Shown here: one piece after another, positions 16,821 to 23,951 of the stretch
Numbering within the stretch: the stretch's first letter is position 1
Layout: each line of letters begins with the position of its first letter
DNA from: CAZVKN01 sp964627035
GTDB taxonomy: Bacteria > Electryoneota > AABM5-125-24 > Hatepunaeales > Hatepunaeaceae
Reading direction: 5' to 3'
DNA length: 64,000 nucleotides
Assembly: GCA_964627035.1 (NCBI GenBank)
Contig: CAZVKN010000003.1
Span: 62,001-126,000, forward strand
Notes under the pieces: model-generated
Told to the model about the DNA's origin: nothing
Database searches by the model: none
What the model saw: the letters and a program-made list of their open reading frames with translations, nothing else
Program-made: the position numbers and the translations under genes

Positions 16821-16849
16821 TTGGTCACAACCTGTGCTTCTGTTATATT
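16821..16849 (+). promoter_or_regulatory. Candidate promoter of the 967-residue repeat protein gene
   Basis: TTGGTC (16821-16826) and TATATT (16844-16849) with a 17-base spacer, 40 bases before the ATG. The -35 is weak. Confidence 0.45.
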
Positions 16850-16889
16850 ATCAATGTTCAAACCATTATCATCCTAATAAAGGTTCGTC

Positions 16890-19793
16890 ATGCACCGAAT
16901 TAGCTTATTCATAGTTACAATCTTTTTTTTCGCATTACACCTTACTGTCATACCGTTTAACCGTGCCCATGCTCAGATGCTCGATTCACTCGACCGTTCT
17001 ATGATTGACAGTGCTCTAACTCTGCTCAAACTTGATCCGAGCGAGTTAGGTTTCGACAAGTTATGGGTCGAAGACGATACCTTTCGACTGGCTGTAGTTG
17101 AGGATTTGCTGAGTGCCCCACTCGCACTACCAGATTACGTTGACGAGACTACCACCACAATAGATTCAATGATCTCGCATCCATACGATCTACTCAAATT
17201 TATCGGTAATCAGTTAAAGGTTGATAGCAAGGAAAAGTCATTAAAACCACCTGAACTGAGTGAAATGACATTTGACATCAACGACCCTTTCAAGTTGTGG
17301 GTGACGGCTTTAGAAAGAGCTGAACCTCACAGACTCAAATTCTACGAAAAGCTTGACAGCCTCGACCTGCACGATTTGATAATGGCAGCCCCGACAATGT
17401 GGGGGGATGACGATGATTCAACAAGTGAAGCGAGAGTCGGTTCATGGCAGCGGGAATTCAATTTACCCGTTGATACCAGCCGGGAGGTAAACAGTGACCG
17501 ACTGCTGGATATTATGAAGAAACTGGACATAAATGAGCTGATCATTGCCGGAATGATCACTGCTCCGGCTGCACAGATGACCGCCAAAGGCTTTGGCATG
17601 TCACGAGATGAATGGATAAAAAAGGAACCGATTAGTGAGCCTGTTGAGGGAGTTGTGGGAACGATTCTCGCTTATCGGGAAACTGAGTGGGGAAAGCTTG
17701 TGATTGGTGGAGGTGGTGACAACATCTATTACGGTGACTTTGCGGTGATTGTTGACATCGGTGGTGACGACATCTATCGCGGACGGGTTGCAGGTGCAAT
17801 GGGTGAACTGTCTCTTCCCTACTCTCTCGTCATTGATCTGGAAGGTAACGATGTCTATGACTCAGGTGATAAGGATGTAGCACACGGCTCAGGATTCCTC
17901 GGTATTGGAATCCTTGTAGATCGCGGTGGTGATGACAGCTACCGCAGCAATCACTACGCACAAGGCTCCGGTTTCTTCGGGATCGGCATCTTCGCCGACC
18001 ATAAAGGCAGAGACGACCGACGCGGAGGATATTTCATGCAGGGAGCCGGGCACTGCGGAGTCGGAATTCTGATTGATGACGGTGATGAGGGGGATGACCG
18101 CTATCAGGCATACACCTGGGCGCAGGGATTCGCTTCAACCTTTGGTTACGGTCTGCTGTACGAATCAGGCGGTGACGACAACTACCGCACCGGGGCGGAA
18201 TACTACCACGCACCGCTACTACCTCACGACTACCGCTCATTCAGCGGTGGATTCGGCATGGGATGGCGACCGCGAGCAGGCGGTGGAATCGGTGTACTCT
18301 ACGACAAAGGTGACGGCAACGACTTCTACGGCGCAGAAGTGATGAGCTTCGGGTCATCATACTGGTACTCACTTGGAATTCTTGTTGATGGTGGTGGTAA
18401 CGACCACTACACTCTCGCTCATTACGGGCTGGGATCCGGCATTCATCTGTCGCTCGGTGCGCTTTATGATGTAAGTGGTGATGACCAGTATCGTTCAAGA
18501 CATGGCGTTGTAGGTGCTACACCTCACGACCTGTCGGTCGGGATGATGGTGGACGGCAGCGGTGATGATTACTATATGGTTTCTGACGGTTGGGGTGGAT
18601 CGCTGACAAACTCATTCGGGCTGTTCGTTGACCGACTCGGTAATGACACCTATGGTACTCGTGGAAAAGGTCACAGCTTCGGAAGCGTTCGCTGGGCGCG
18701 CGGATTCGCCGGAGCAGCTATCTTTCTCGATCTGGAGGGAGACGACGTTTACACTGCGGACAACAGTGCTGCGGACTCATCAACCTGGATTCAGACCGGC
18801 TGGGGTATCGGCATGGATCTGCCTCGCGATGTAGTTGATACCGAGAAGGAAGAGGAAATCGGTGAGATTATTCTGACCGCTGAAGACTCTGCCAGATCGG
18901 TTGAGGAGATATTTGAGGATGCTTCAGCGTGGGAGGTAGGCAATGCTAAAGAGAAGGTTAAACGTGGTCGCAAAGCACTCGTTGCCAAGGGTGTGGAAGC
19001 GATTGATTGGGTGTTGGAAAATAAACTTGACAGCAAATCAGGATTGGAGCATCGAGCGATCAATGAACTGTTCAAATCGCTGCCTGACACTGTTGCCCCT
19101 CAATTGATTGAGCTTTTCCCCATGTTGGACGAGGAGCAGCCGCTAAAGAATGTCATCGCATGGTTGGCGGAGCTGAAGCGGGAAGAGGCTGTTGACCCGC
19201 TGCTTAAGCTGCTGAAAAAGAGATCGGATCTGGCGGATAAAGTAAGGCGTTCAGTAATGAGCGCACTCGGCAAGATCGGTGACAAAAAGGCAGCCAAACC
19301 GATCAGCAAATTCGTGACCGACGATAAAGAGAGGAATCGCTTGGCATCTCTCAATGCACTGAAGGAACTAAAAGAGACCGAGACGATTGAGCGTGCAGTC
19401 AAAGGTCTCGACGACCCTCTGTTCACGGTTCGTTCAGCAGCAATCGGAGCGACAGTCGCATTCGGTGTGGACGCAGTTCCATTGCTCACCGAGTTTGTCA
19501 ACAATGACAATTCCAAATATCCTGAAATGGGTGTGAAAGCGTTGAAAAACATAGTGATCCGTTTCGATGATGAACTGACACCTGAACAAATGCGTGTTCG
19601 CTATGATGTCGTGCTGTTGCTCGAAGAGAGCCTGAGCAGTAGCGACGAGCATGTCCGCGCTGAAGCGGTCAGTGGACTATACCGCATAGGCAAGGATGCG
19701 ACACGTCAATTAATCGTAAGCAGAATGGAGAATGAGTACAGTCCGGTCGTGCTGGCTGCTTATGAGCAGGTGAAGAAGAGTGTGGGGGAGTAG
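16890..19793 (+). CDS. Exported GGDD-Y repeat solenoid protein with C-terminal HEAT repeats
   Basis: This 967-residue protein begins with a signal peptide (residues 1-28, ending AHAQ). Residues 30-260 are a mainly helical, Asp-rich region. Residues about 270-620 hold some thirteen units of roughly 25-45 residues, each built as hydrophobic strand-D-GGDDxY (IVDIGGDDIY, LVDRGGDDSY, MVDGSGDDYY, FLDLEGDDVY), most with a Gly-rich SGFFGIGI-like strand. This suggests a beta-solenoid with acidic, perhaps calcium-binding, turns. Residues about 660-967 are HEAT/armadillo-like helical repeats (DPLLKLLKKR, AVKGLDDPLFTVRSAAIGA). No sorting domain is seen at the end. I know of HEAT-repeat proteins and of Asp-rich repeats separately, but this combination I do not recognise. 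The role is unknown; an envelope scaffold is a guess. Confidence 0.75.
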   Translation: MHRISLFIVTIFFFALHLTVIPFNRAHAQMLDSLDRSMIDSALTLLKLDPSELGFDKLWVEDDTFRLAVVEDLLSAPLALPDYVDETTTTIDSMISHPYDLLKFIGNQLKVDSKEKSLKPPELSEMTFDINDPFKLWVTALERAEPHRLKFYEKLDSLDLHDLIMAAPTMWGDDDDSTSEARVGSWQREFNLPVDTSREVNSDRLLDIMKKLDINELIIAGMITAPAAQMTAKGFGMSRDEWIKKEPISEPVEGVVGTILAYRETEWGKLVIGGGGDNIYYGDFAVIVDIGGDDIYRGRVAGAMGELSLPYSLVIDLEGNDVYDSGDKDVAHGSGFLGIGILVDRGGDDSYRSNHYAQGSGFFGIGIFADHKGRDDRRGGYFMQGAGHCGVGILIDDGDEGDDRYQAYTWAQGFASTFGYGLLYESGGDDNYRTGAEYYHAPLLPHDYRSFSGGFGMGWRPRAGGGIGVLYDKGDGNDFYGAEVMSFGSSYWYSLGILVDGGGNDHYTLAHYGLGSGIHLSLGALYDVSGDDQYRSRHGVVGATPHDLSVGMMVDGSGDDYYMVSDGWGGSLTNSFGLFVDRLGNDTYGTRGKGHSFGSVRWARGFAGAAIFLDLEGDDVYTADNSAADSSTWIQTGWGIGMDLPRDVVDTEKEEEIGEIILTAEDSARSVEEIFEDASAWEVGNAKEKVKRGRKALVAKGVEAIDWVLENKLDSKSGLEHRAINELFKSLPDTVAPQLIELFPMLDEEQPLKNVIAWLAELKREEAVDPLLKLLKKRSDLADKVRRSVMSALGKIGDKKAAKPISKFVTDDKERNRLASLNALKELKETETIERAVKGLDDPLFTVRSAAIGATVAFGVDAVPLLTEFVNNDNSKYPEMGVKALKNIVIRFDDELTPEQMRVRYDVVLLLEESLSSSDEHVRAEAVSGLYRIGKDATRQLIVSRMENEYSPVVLAAYEQVKKSVGE

Positions 19794-19801
19794 TTTTTTG
19801 T

Positions 19802-19837
19802 CATTGCGAGAAGCGAAGCAACGAAGCAATCTATAAT
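19802..19837. repeat. 'Gtcattgcgag...gaagcaatct' dispersed repeat fragment
   Basis: GTCATTGCGAGAAGCGAAGC followed by GAAGCAATCT is a repeat word widely seen in bacterial intergenic DNA. It marks the left edge of the AT-rich islet. Confidence 0.55.
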
Positions 19838-19885
19838 AAATATCACGACTGTACCATTCTTCTAGTTAGGAGAATAAGTACTGAC

Positions 19886-19914
19886 TTGACATTACATAAT
19901 AAACTCACTATTAT
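19886..19914 (+). promoter_or_regulatory. Sigma-70-type promoter of the accessory islet
   Basis: TTGACA (19886-19891) is a perfect -35, TATTAT (19909-19914) a good -10, with a 17-base spacer. It lies upstream of the 52-residue and 327-residue genes. Confidence 0.7.
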
Positions 19915-19989
19915 CAAATAAACAGGAAGTTCACAATAAGGGATTACTTCACATAGTAAGATTTTTCTATTACGAAAAAAGTGGATAAA

Positions 19990-20148
19990 ATGAGTAAAAG
20001 TGCAAAAGAGATTACGATCATTATTTTAGGTTTTCTACTTAAAATAATTGATGCTATCTTCAATCAGAAAAAGTACGTTAAAGGATACCGCAAAAAGGAT
20101 GGTACTTACATTAAAGGACATTACCGAAAAAAGCGTAAGAGATTTTAA
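19990..20148 (+). CDS. Small basic protein with YRKKDGTYIKGHYR motif
   Basis: This 52-residue protein is too short for most gene callers. Residues 7-23 are hydrophobic (EITIIILGFLLKIIDAIF), so it may be a membrane-associated peptide. Residues 28-52 are strongly basic and hold KGYRKKDGTYIKGHYRKK, a motif (xxGYxRKDGTYVxGHYR) found in many small proteins of unknown function. A GTG three codons upstream is an alternative start; no strong Shine-Dalgarno sequence is seen. It sits between a good promoter and the 327-residue gene (38 bases apart, same strand), so they are probably co-transcribed. Function not known. Confidence 0.65.
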   Translation: MSKSAKEITIIILGFLLKIIDAIFNQKKYVKGYRKKDGTYIKGHYRKKRKRF

Positions 20149-20186
20149 TTCCAAATTATAATTTAAACAAAAGAATAGGACATAAT

Positions 20187-21170
20187 ATGGGCAAATGTGT
20201 TTTCTGTAATAAGTCGGCAGGATTATTCAAAAATTCTCACCAAGACTGTCTTGAGAATCACGGGAAAGAGATTGATCAGTACATCTGCTCAATACTTGAA
20301 ATTGTGAAACAAAATTCATTTAAGAGTTTAAATGAAATAGAAAATGATTTATTGAAAGTCAAAATCAATTCACTTCCAAATCGTTTGCGTTTTAAAACTT
20401 CATTGCCAAATGAAACGCCCTCTCAAATTTCAGGTTTAGTATCCCAGATGCAAAGCACATATTACAATAGCATCTTTGAGAAAGCACAAATACTATGTCC
20501 GCTTCTAATTGTTCATGAGACCTTTATTAAGTTAGTAGAATCGTTCATAGAGGATGACTTAATCGAAAAAGAGGAATACGAAATATTTAAGAATTTTGAT
20601 AATCAATATGAGATCACAAATTGTATTGATGAGTTCCAAGAAGATTACTTCAATAGACCAAAAGGTTATAATCCATTGATAAAAGAACACTATGATAAGC
20701 TAAAATCTGGAATTATACTCAGTTTTCTGAATGACAAGAATTTTGAAAACCTACCTTACAAATTTGAATCCACTGTTCTACTTGATAAAAATGATCGAAT
20801 AATCTGGAAGGCAGATGATATTGGATTTTATCAAAGCACATCCAAGACTGTCATAAAAGGAGGATCTGTTGGTGTATCCGTAAAGGTTGCAAGAGGTGTC
20901 TATGTTCGTGCAAACAAATTTAGAGGTGAGCCAATAGTTACTCAATCAGAAAAATTGATTGATATGGGTGAAATCGTTTTAACAAAGAAAAGGCTTGTGT
21001 TTAGTGGTAATCGGAAATCTGTAGATATTCCCTATAACAAAATCAGCTCAATAAATGCTGATGAAATTAAGATAGTTGTGAAGAGAAAAGATCGTGAAAA
21101 AGCTAGTATATTTAAAATCGTGGACGGCTGGTTCATTTTTAACGCTATCAACATGCTTTACAGATCTTGA
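20187..21170 (+). CDS. Protein with N-terminal CxxC...HxxC zinc site and C-terminal PH/GRAM-like domain
   Basis: I do not recognise the whole protein. In its 327 residues, C4, C7, H18 and C21 (CVFC...HQDC) form a likely treble-clef zinc site. Residues about 30-210 are mostly helical and Lys/Glu-rich. The region from about 215, with the core at 245-322, reads like a bacterial PH or GRAM-type domain (MGEIVLTKKRLVFSG, VDIPYNKISSINAD, FKIVDGWFIFNAINML), a fold used for lipid or protein binding. No signal peptide is present, so it is cytoplasmic. AGGA precedes the ATG. The coding sequence is visibly more AT-rich than the genes around it, suggesting transfer. It converges on a nuclease-like gene 22 bases away. 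Confidence 0.7.
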   Translation: MGKCVFCNKSAGLFKNSHQDCLENHGKEIDQYICSILEIVKQNSFKSLNEIENDLLKVKINSLPNRLRFKTSLPNETPSQISGLVSQMQSTYYNSIFEKAQILCPLLIVHETFIKLVESFIEDDLIEKEEYEIFKNFDNQYEITNCIDEFQEDYFNRPKGYNPLIKEHYDKLKSGIILSFLNDKNFENLPYKFESTVLLDKNDRIIWKADDIGFYQSTSKTVIKGGSVGVSVKVARGVYVRANKFRGEPIVTQSEKLIDMGEIVLTKKRLVFSGNRKSVDIPYNKISSINADEIKIVVKRKDREKASIFKIVDGWFIFNAINMLYRS

Positions 21171-21192
21171 TATTTATCTTACGGAAGTTAGA

Positions 21193-21741
21193 TTAGACGA
21201 AAAAAGAGATACATTTCTTTATCCCTGGTTTTACTTTGAATGCAGGTACTATATAAGAGAATATATTCATGGATTCTGATAAATGTGTTAGAACGTCATG
21301 CATATCCTTCTCGTCATTATTACTAAGTTTTTCATAGACATCCTTCTTGTTCTCTGTTAGTATTAAAATTAGAAACACAAACTTGTACCGCAGACGATAG
21401 ACATATCCTTGACCAATCGCATTTTTCAGCCCACTATATTTTACCAACTTTATTTCTACAGCAATACCGTTGACTCTTTTGTCTACAATACCCATTGCTA
21501 AATCGGGACGATGCTTTTTACCAAAGCAATATACACTTTCTACTTTTGAGTCTTTACTCATTTGTGTATAAATAATTTCATTAAATGATGTATTATGTGA
21601 TTTTAATGCAGCAGAAAAGGCATTTTCAAAATCTCGTTCCTTTTTGCCAGTAATATTAAAATCAAATTTTTCAATAAATTCTTCTAAATTTAGTACATCA
21701 TCCCATATCCGCCCAGATCGGTTCCCTTTTTCAAAACTCAT
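21193..21741 (-). CDS. Putative PD-(D/E)XK superfamily nuclease-like protein
   Basis: The order of conserved residues in this 182-residue protein fits the restriction-endonuclease fold. E39 lies in an early helix, then come P79-D80 (KKHRPDLAMGIV), E96-I97-K98 (GIAVEIKLVKYSG) and Q111 with Y113/Y115 (AIGQGYVYRLRY). The hydrophobic strand KFVFLILIL follows. That is the PD...ExK plus QxxxY pattern. It is AT-rich like its convergent neighbour. AGGA lies 7 bases before the ATG. It could be a stand-alone restriction or defence nuclease, or an inactive relative; there is no methyltransferase nearby. Fold assignment is from motifs only. Confidence 0.65.
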   Translation of the reverse strand: MSFEKGNRSGRIWDDVLNLEEFIEKFDFNITGKKERDFENAFSAALKSHNTSFNEIIYTQMSKDSKVESVYCFGKKHRPDLAMGIVDKRVNGIAVEIKLVKYSGLKNAIGQGYVYRLRYKFVFLILILTENKKDVYEKLSNNDEKDMHDVLTHLSESMNIFSYIVPAFKVKPGIKKCISFFV

Positions 21742-21853
21742 ATCAAATTCCTGACATTTCTTGTTATCATGTTACTATTTTTTTATTCTACTTTAAAAAT
21801 AAATGAAACGTACTGTAGTGCAATCTTTGTTGCCATAATAATTGGATTCTCAC

Positions 21854-21895
21854 AAAAAAAACACCCTCACATCAACCAATGTAATGTGAGGGTGT
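21854..21895 (-). terminator. Intrinsic terminator for the glutaredoxin gene
   Basis: ACACCCTCACAT (21861-21872) pairs with ATGTGAGGGTGT (21884-21895). On the minus strand the stem is followed by an 8-base T-run (the A-run at 21854-21861). Confidence 0.88.
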
Positions 21896-21932
21896 ATAAT
21901 TAACAAATTATCGAATGTAGTTCTGAGGTTTT

Positions 21933-22193
21933 CTACCCCCTGATCCCGAGCAGCTTGTTGATCTGCGGTTTGTCGAATCCGATGATCGGGCGGTTGTCAA
22001 TCAGGATCACCGGTACTCCCGACTGTCCGGTTTTGCGTACCATGTCGTTAGCAGCACTCTGATCTTTCGAGACGTCAATGTCCCGAAACCTGACCTGATT
22101 CTCACGCAAATACTGCTTTACCCTCTTACACCATGAGCATGTCGGTGTCGAAAAAACTATTACTCTTTTCTGTTTTTTGTTTGATGTTGTCAT
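21933..22193 (-). CDS. Glutaredoxin-family thiol-disulphide protein
   Basis: It has 86 residues from the ATG at 22193 (GGAG lies 6 bases upstream); a TTG start 18 bases earlier is less likely. The redox motif is C-S-W-C in FSTPTCSWCKRVKQYL. The cis-proline lies in SGVPVILID and the glutathione/substrate-side motif is PIIGFDK. This matches small glutaredoxin or NrdH-like proteins that reduce disulphides in the cytoplasm. The upstream region holds paired-palindrome unit 3, whose edge lies within 12 bases of the start codon. Confidence 0.88.
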   Translation of the reverse strand: MTTSNKKQKRVIVFSTPTCSWCKRVKQYLRENQVRFRDIDVSKDQSAANDMVRKTGQSGVPVILIDNRPIIGFDKPQINKLLGIRG

Positions 22194-22204
22194 TATTATC
22201 TCCG

Positions 22205-22318
22205 GTGTCAATCCGCCGTGGTTGACACTATATTCTATTTAATTTCAATACTATAACTGTCAGATGTGACGACCTGACAGCGGAAAATCTGGATTCCCGT
22301 CTGCACGGGAATGACGAA
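22205..22318. repeat. Paired-palindrome unit 3 and a 'gggaatgac' hairpin
   Basis: GTGTCAATC...TTGACAC (22205-22228) and ACTGTCAG...CTGACAGC (22257-22281) are 28 bases apart, 77 overall. They are followed by GATTCCCGT-ctgc-ACGGGAATGAC (22291-22314) of the gtcattc family. Confidence 0.75.
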
Positions 22319-22324
22319 GTTGTA

Positions 22325-22609
22325 TTATGAAGATTCCTTCTCCTCTTTGTCACCAAATCCGCTCTCAACCAACTCTACAATTTCCATGAGCGTTTTCTCC
22401 TCATCTTCACCGTCAACCTCTATAGTCAGTTTTGAACCGAGTGTCACTTCAAGCATTATCACACCGAGTATGCTCTTGGCATTAATGCGCTGACCGTTAT
22501 TCTCCAGAAACACCTCAGATCTGCTCCGAGATGCGATGCTCACCAGTTTCGATGCCGGTCGGGCGTGCAGACCCAATCGGTTCACAATAGTCACAATTGC
22601 CTGCTTCAT
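22325..22609 (-). CDS. HPr-like phosphocarrier protein
   Basis: It has 94 residues from the ATG at 22609. With this start the phosphoryl His is H15 (VNRLGLHARPAS) and the regulatory Ser is S46 (INAKSILGVIML), exactly the numbering of classical HPr, which supports rejecting the TTG one codon earlier. HPr passes phosphate in the PTS or acts as a regulator through Ser46. No EI, EII or HPr kinase gene is in the window, so its role here may be regulatory. The tail is unusually acidic (DKEEKESS). The start overlaps the prenyl synthase stop by one base, indicating co-translation. Confidence 0.9.
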   Translation of the reverse strand: MKQAIVTIVNRLGLHARPASKLVSIASRSRSEVFLENNGQRINAKSILGVIMLEVTLGSKLTIEVDGEDEEKTLMEIVELVESGFGDKEEKESS

Positions 22610-23700
22610 CAAAACTCCCGCTGAATCATGAAATCAGCCCACTGATACAGCAACCGCTTGTATATTGAATCTGGAAAAAGGTCGAGGTGAGGATGTGCCT
22701 GTTCGATCAAATCCTTAGCCCGCTTGGCAACGGTCTCAATCCCTCCGAGATCTCGCAACAGATTAGTCACTTCCTCAATGTCATTCTGACTTGCATCCTG
22801 ATTTCCAAGCACCGACAGCATCTTATCCTTCTCAGCACGACCGGCTCTATTGAACGCATGATACAGAACTAAAGTCCGCTTACCTTCACGCAGATCCGAT
22901 CCAATCGGCTTACCGAGTGATTTTTCCTTACCGATCACGCCAAGTATATCATCCTGCAGTTGAAACGCTGTCCCACACAGCGCAGAGAACCGGGAAACCG
23001 CATCAATTTTAGGGTCTTCCATCTCCCCTACTCCGATCATCGCACCGGCTCTGCCGCAAAATTCGTACAGAGCACCGGTCTTCCGCCATAGCATGTCCTC
23101 GATCATCTCAGGAGTGAGAGATTCAATATCCCGCTGAGCAAACTGAATGTCGAGAACTTCACCCTCGACGAGAGTGTTCAGCACTTTAGTATCCAGATCG
23201 TCAATCAGTTCAAGAGTGATATGAGGGTCCACACCATAACGGGTGCTCATCTCCGTCATCATGCTGATTCCCCACCCATGCTGGATATCTCCGGTCATGA
23301 TAGCAATGGAGACACCATAATGGCGAGCCTCTTCCGGTGATAGATTCAGCAGACTGGAATCTATATTGGCATTCTGCCTGAAATGCTCATGAACCGTGTT
23401 GCCACCTCGTCGTTTCGGATCCCTGTCAATAATGTCATCATGCACCAGCGTCCATGTATGAAACAGCTCAACAGCAGCGGCAGCCGGGAGAGCTTTCTTC
23501 TCATCGCCACCCACAATTCCACAAGAGATGAGCAGTATCGCAGGACGAAGCCGTTTACCCCCATATCTCACATAAGCCGTCGCTGCCCACTGAATATCAT
23601 CCGGTTTGAATCGGTCAGTAAAACGCTTATCCAATATATAGCCGTTCACAGTCTGGCACCGTCTGTCCAACTCGGCAAAAAAATCAGGCATCTGTTCCAT
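22609..23700 (-). CDS. Polyprenyl (geranylgeranyl/farnesyl-type) diphosphate synthase
   Basis: This 363-residue trans-prenyltransferase extends allylic diphosphates with isopentenyl diphosphate. It shows GGKRLRP at 47-53, the first Asp-rich motif DDIIDRD at 88-94 and RRGG after it. The second motif is QDDILGVIG at 249-257, ending in Gly instead of the usual Asp, as in some actinobacterial-type enzymes, with GKPIGSDLREGKRT following. Product chain length cannot be read. ispD and ispF elsewhere in this window would supply its substrates by the MEP pathway. It forms a unit with the HPr gene. Confidence 0.92.
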   Translation of the reverse strand: MEQMPDFFAELDRRCQTVNGYILDKRFTDRFKPDDIQWAATAYVRYGGKRLRPAILLISCGIVGGDEKKALPAAAAVELFHTWTLVHDDIIDRDPKRRGGNTVHEHFRQNANIDSSLLNLSPEEARHYGVSIAIMTGDIQHGWGISMMTEMSTRYGVDPHITLELIDDLDTKVLNTLVEGEVLDIQFAQRDIESLTPEMIEDMLWRKTGALYEFCGRAGAMIGVGEMEDPKIDAVSRFSALCGTAFQLQDDILGVIGKEKSLGKPIGSDLREGKRTLVLYHAFNRAGRAEKDKMLSVLGNQDASQNDIEEVTNLLRDLGGIETVAKRAKDLIEQAHPHLDLFPDSIYKRLLYQWADFMIQREF

Positions 23701-23837
23701 TTATGTTCCTATTAAAGTTGAGACATTAAGTTACCAATTTGTCGCGCTTCAGTCAAGTCTGATACTTTTCACTGTCCGAGCGGACAATCAGGGCGCCAAT
23801 CGGATAGGATTTAGCTGTTTCAATCTTAACATATAAC

Positions 23838-23866
23838 TTGACTACGAAGCTCTTTTGTTATATTAT
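23838..23866 (+). promoter_or_regulatory. Sigma-70-type promoter of the C25 protease-like gene
   Basis: TTGACT (23838-23843) and TATTAT (23861-23866) with a 17-base spacer. The longest ORF would start on the -35 itself, so the ATG at 23952 is the real start. Confidence 0.75.
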
Positions 23867-23951
23867 TATATATTACTCTCGTAACACTAATTGGATTCAA
23901 AATTCACTTCTACAGGAAGATCATTTTTCATTGTCGCTTCAGGGAGAACTT

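Noticed and set aside
19802..21900. Prophage or insertion sequence
   Set aside because: No integrase, transposase, terminal inverted repeats or target duplication can be seen around the AT-rich islet.
23838..23951. N-terminal extension of the C25 protein
   Set aside because: The start would coincide with the -35 box; the later ATG has a ribosome-binding site and a signal peptide.
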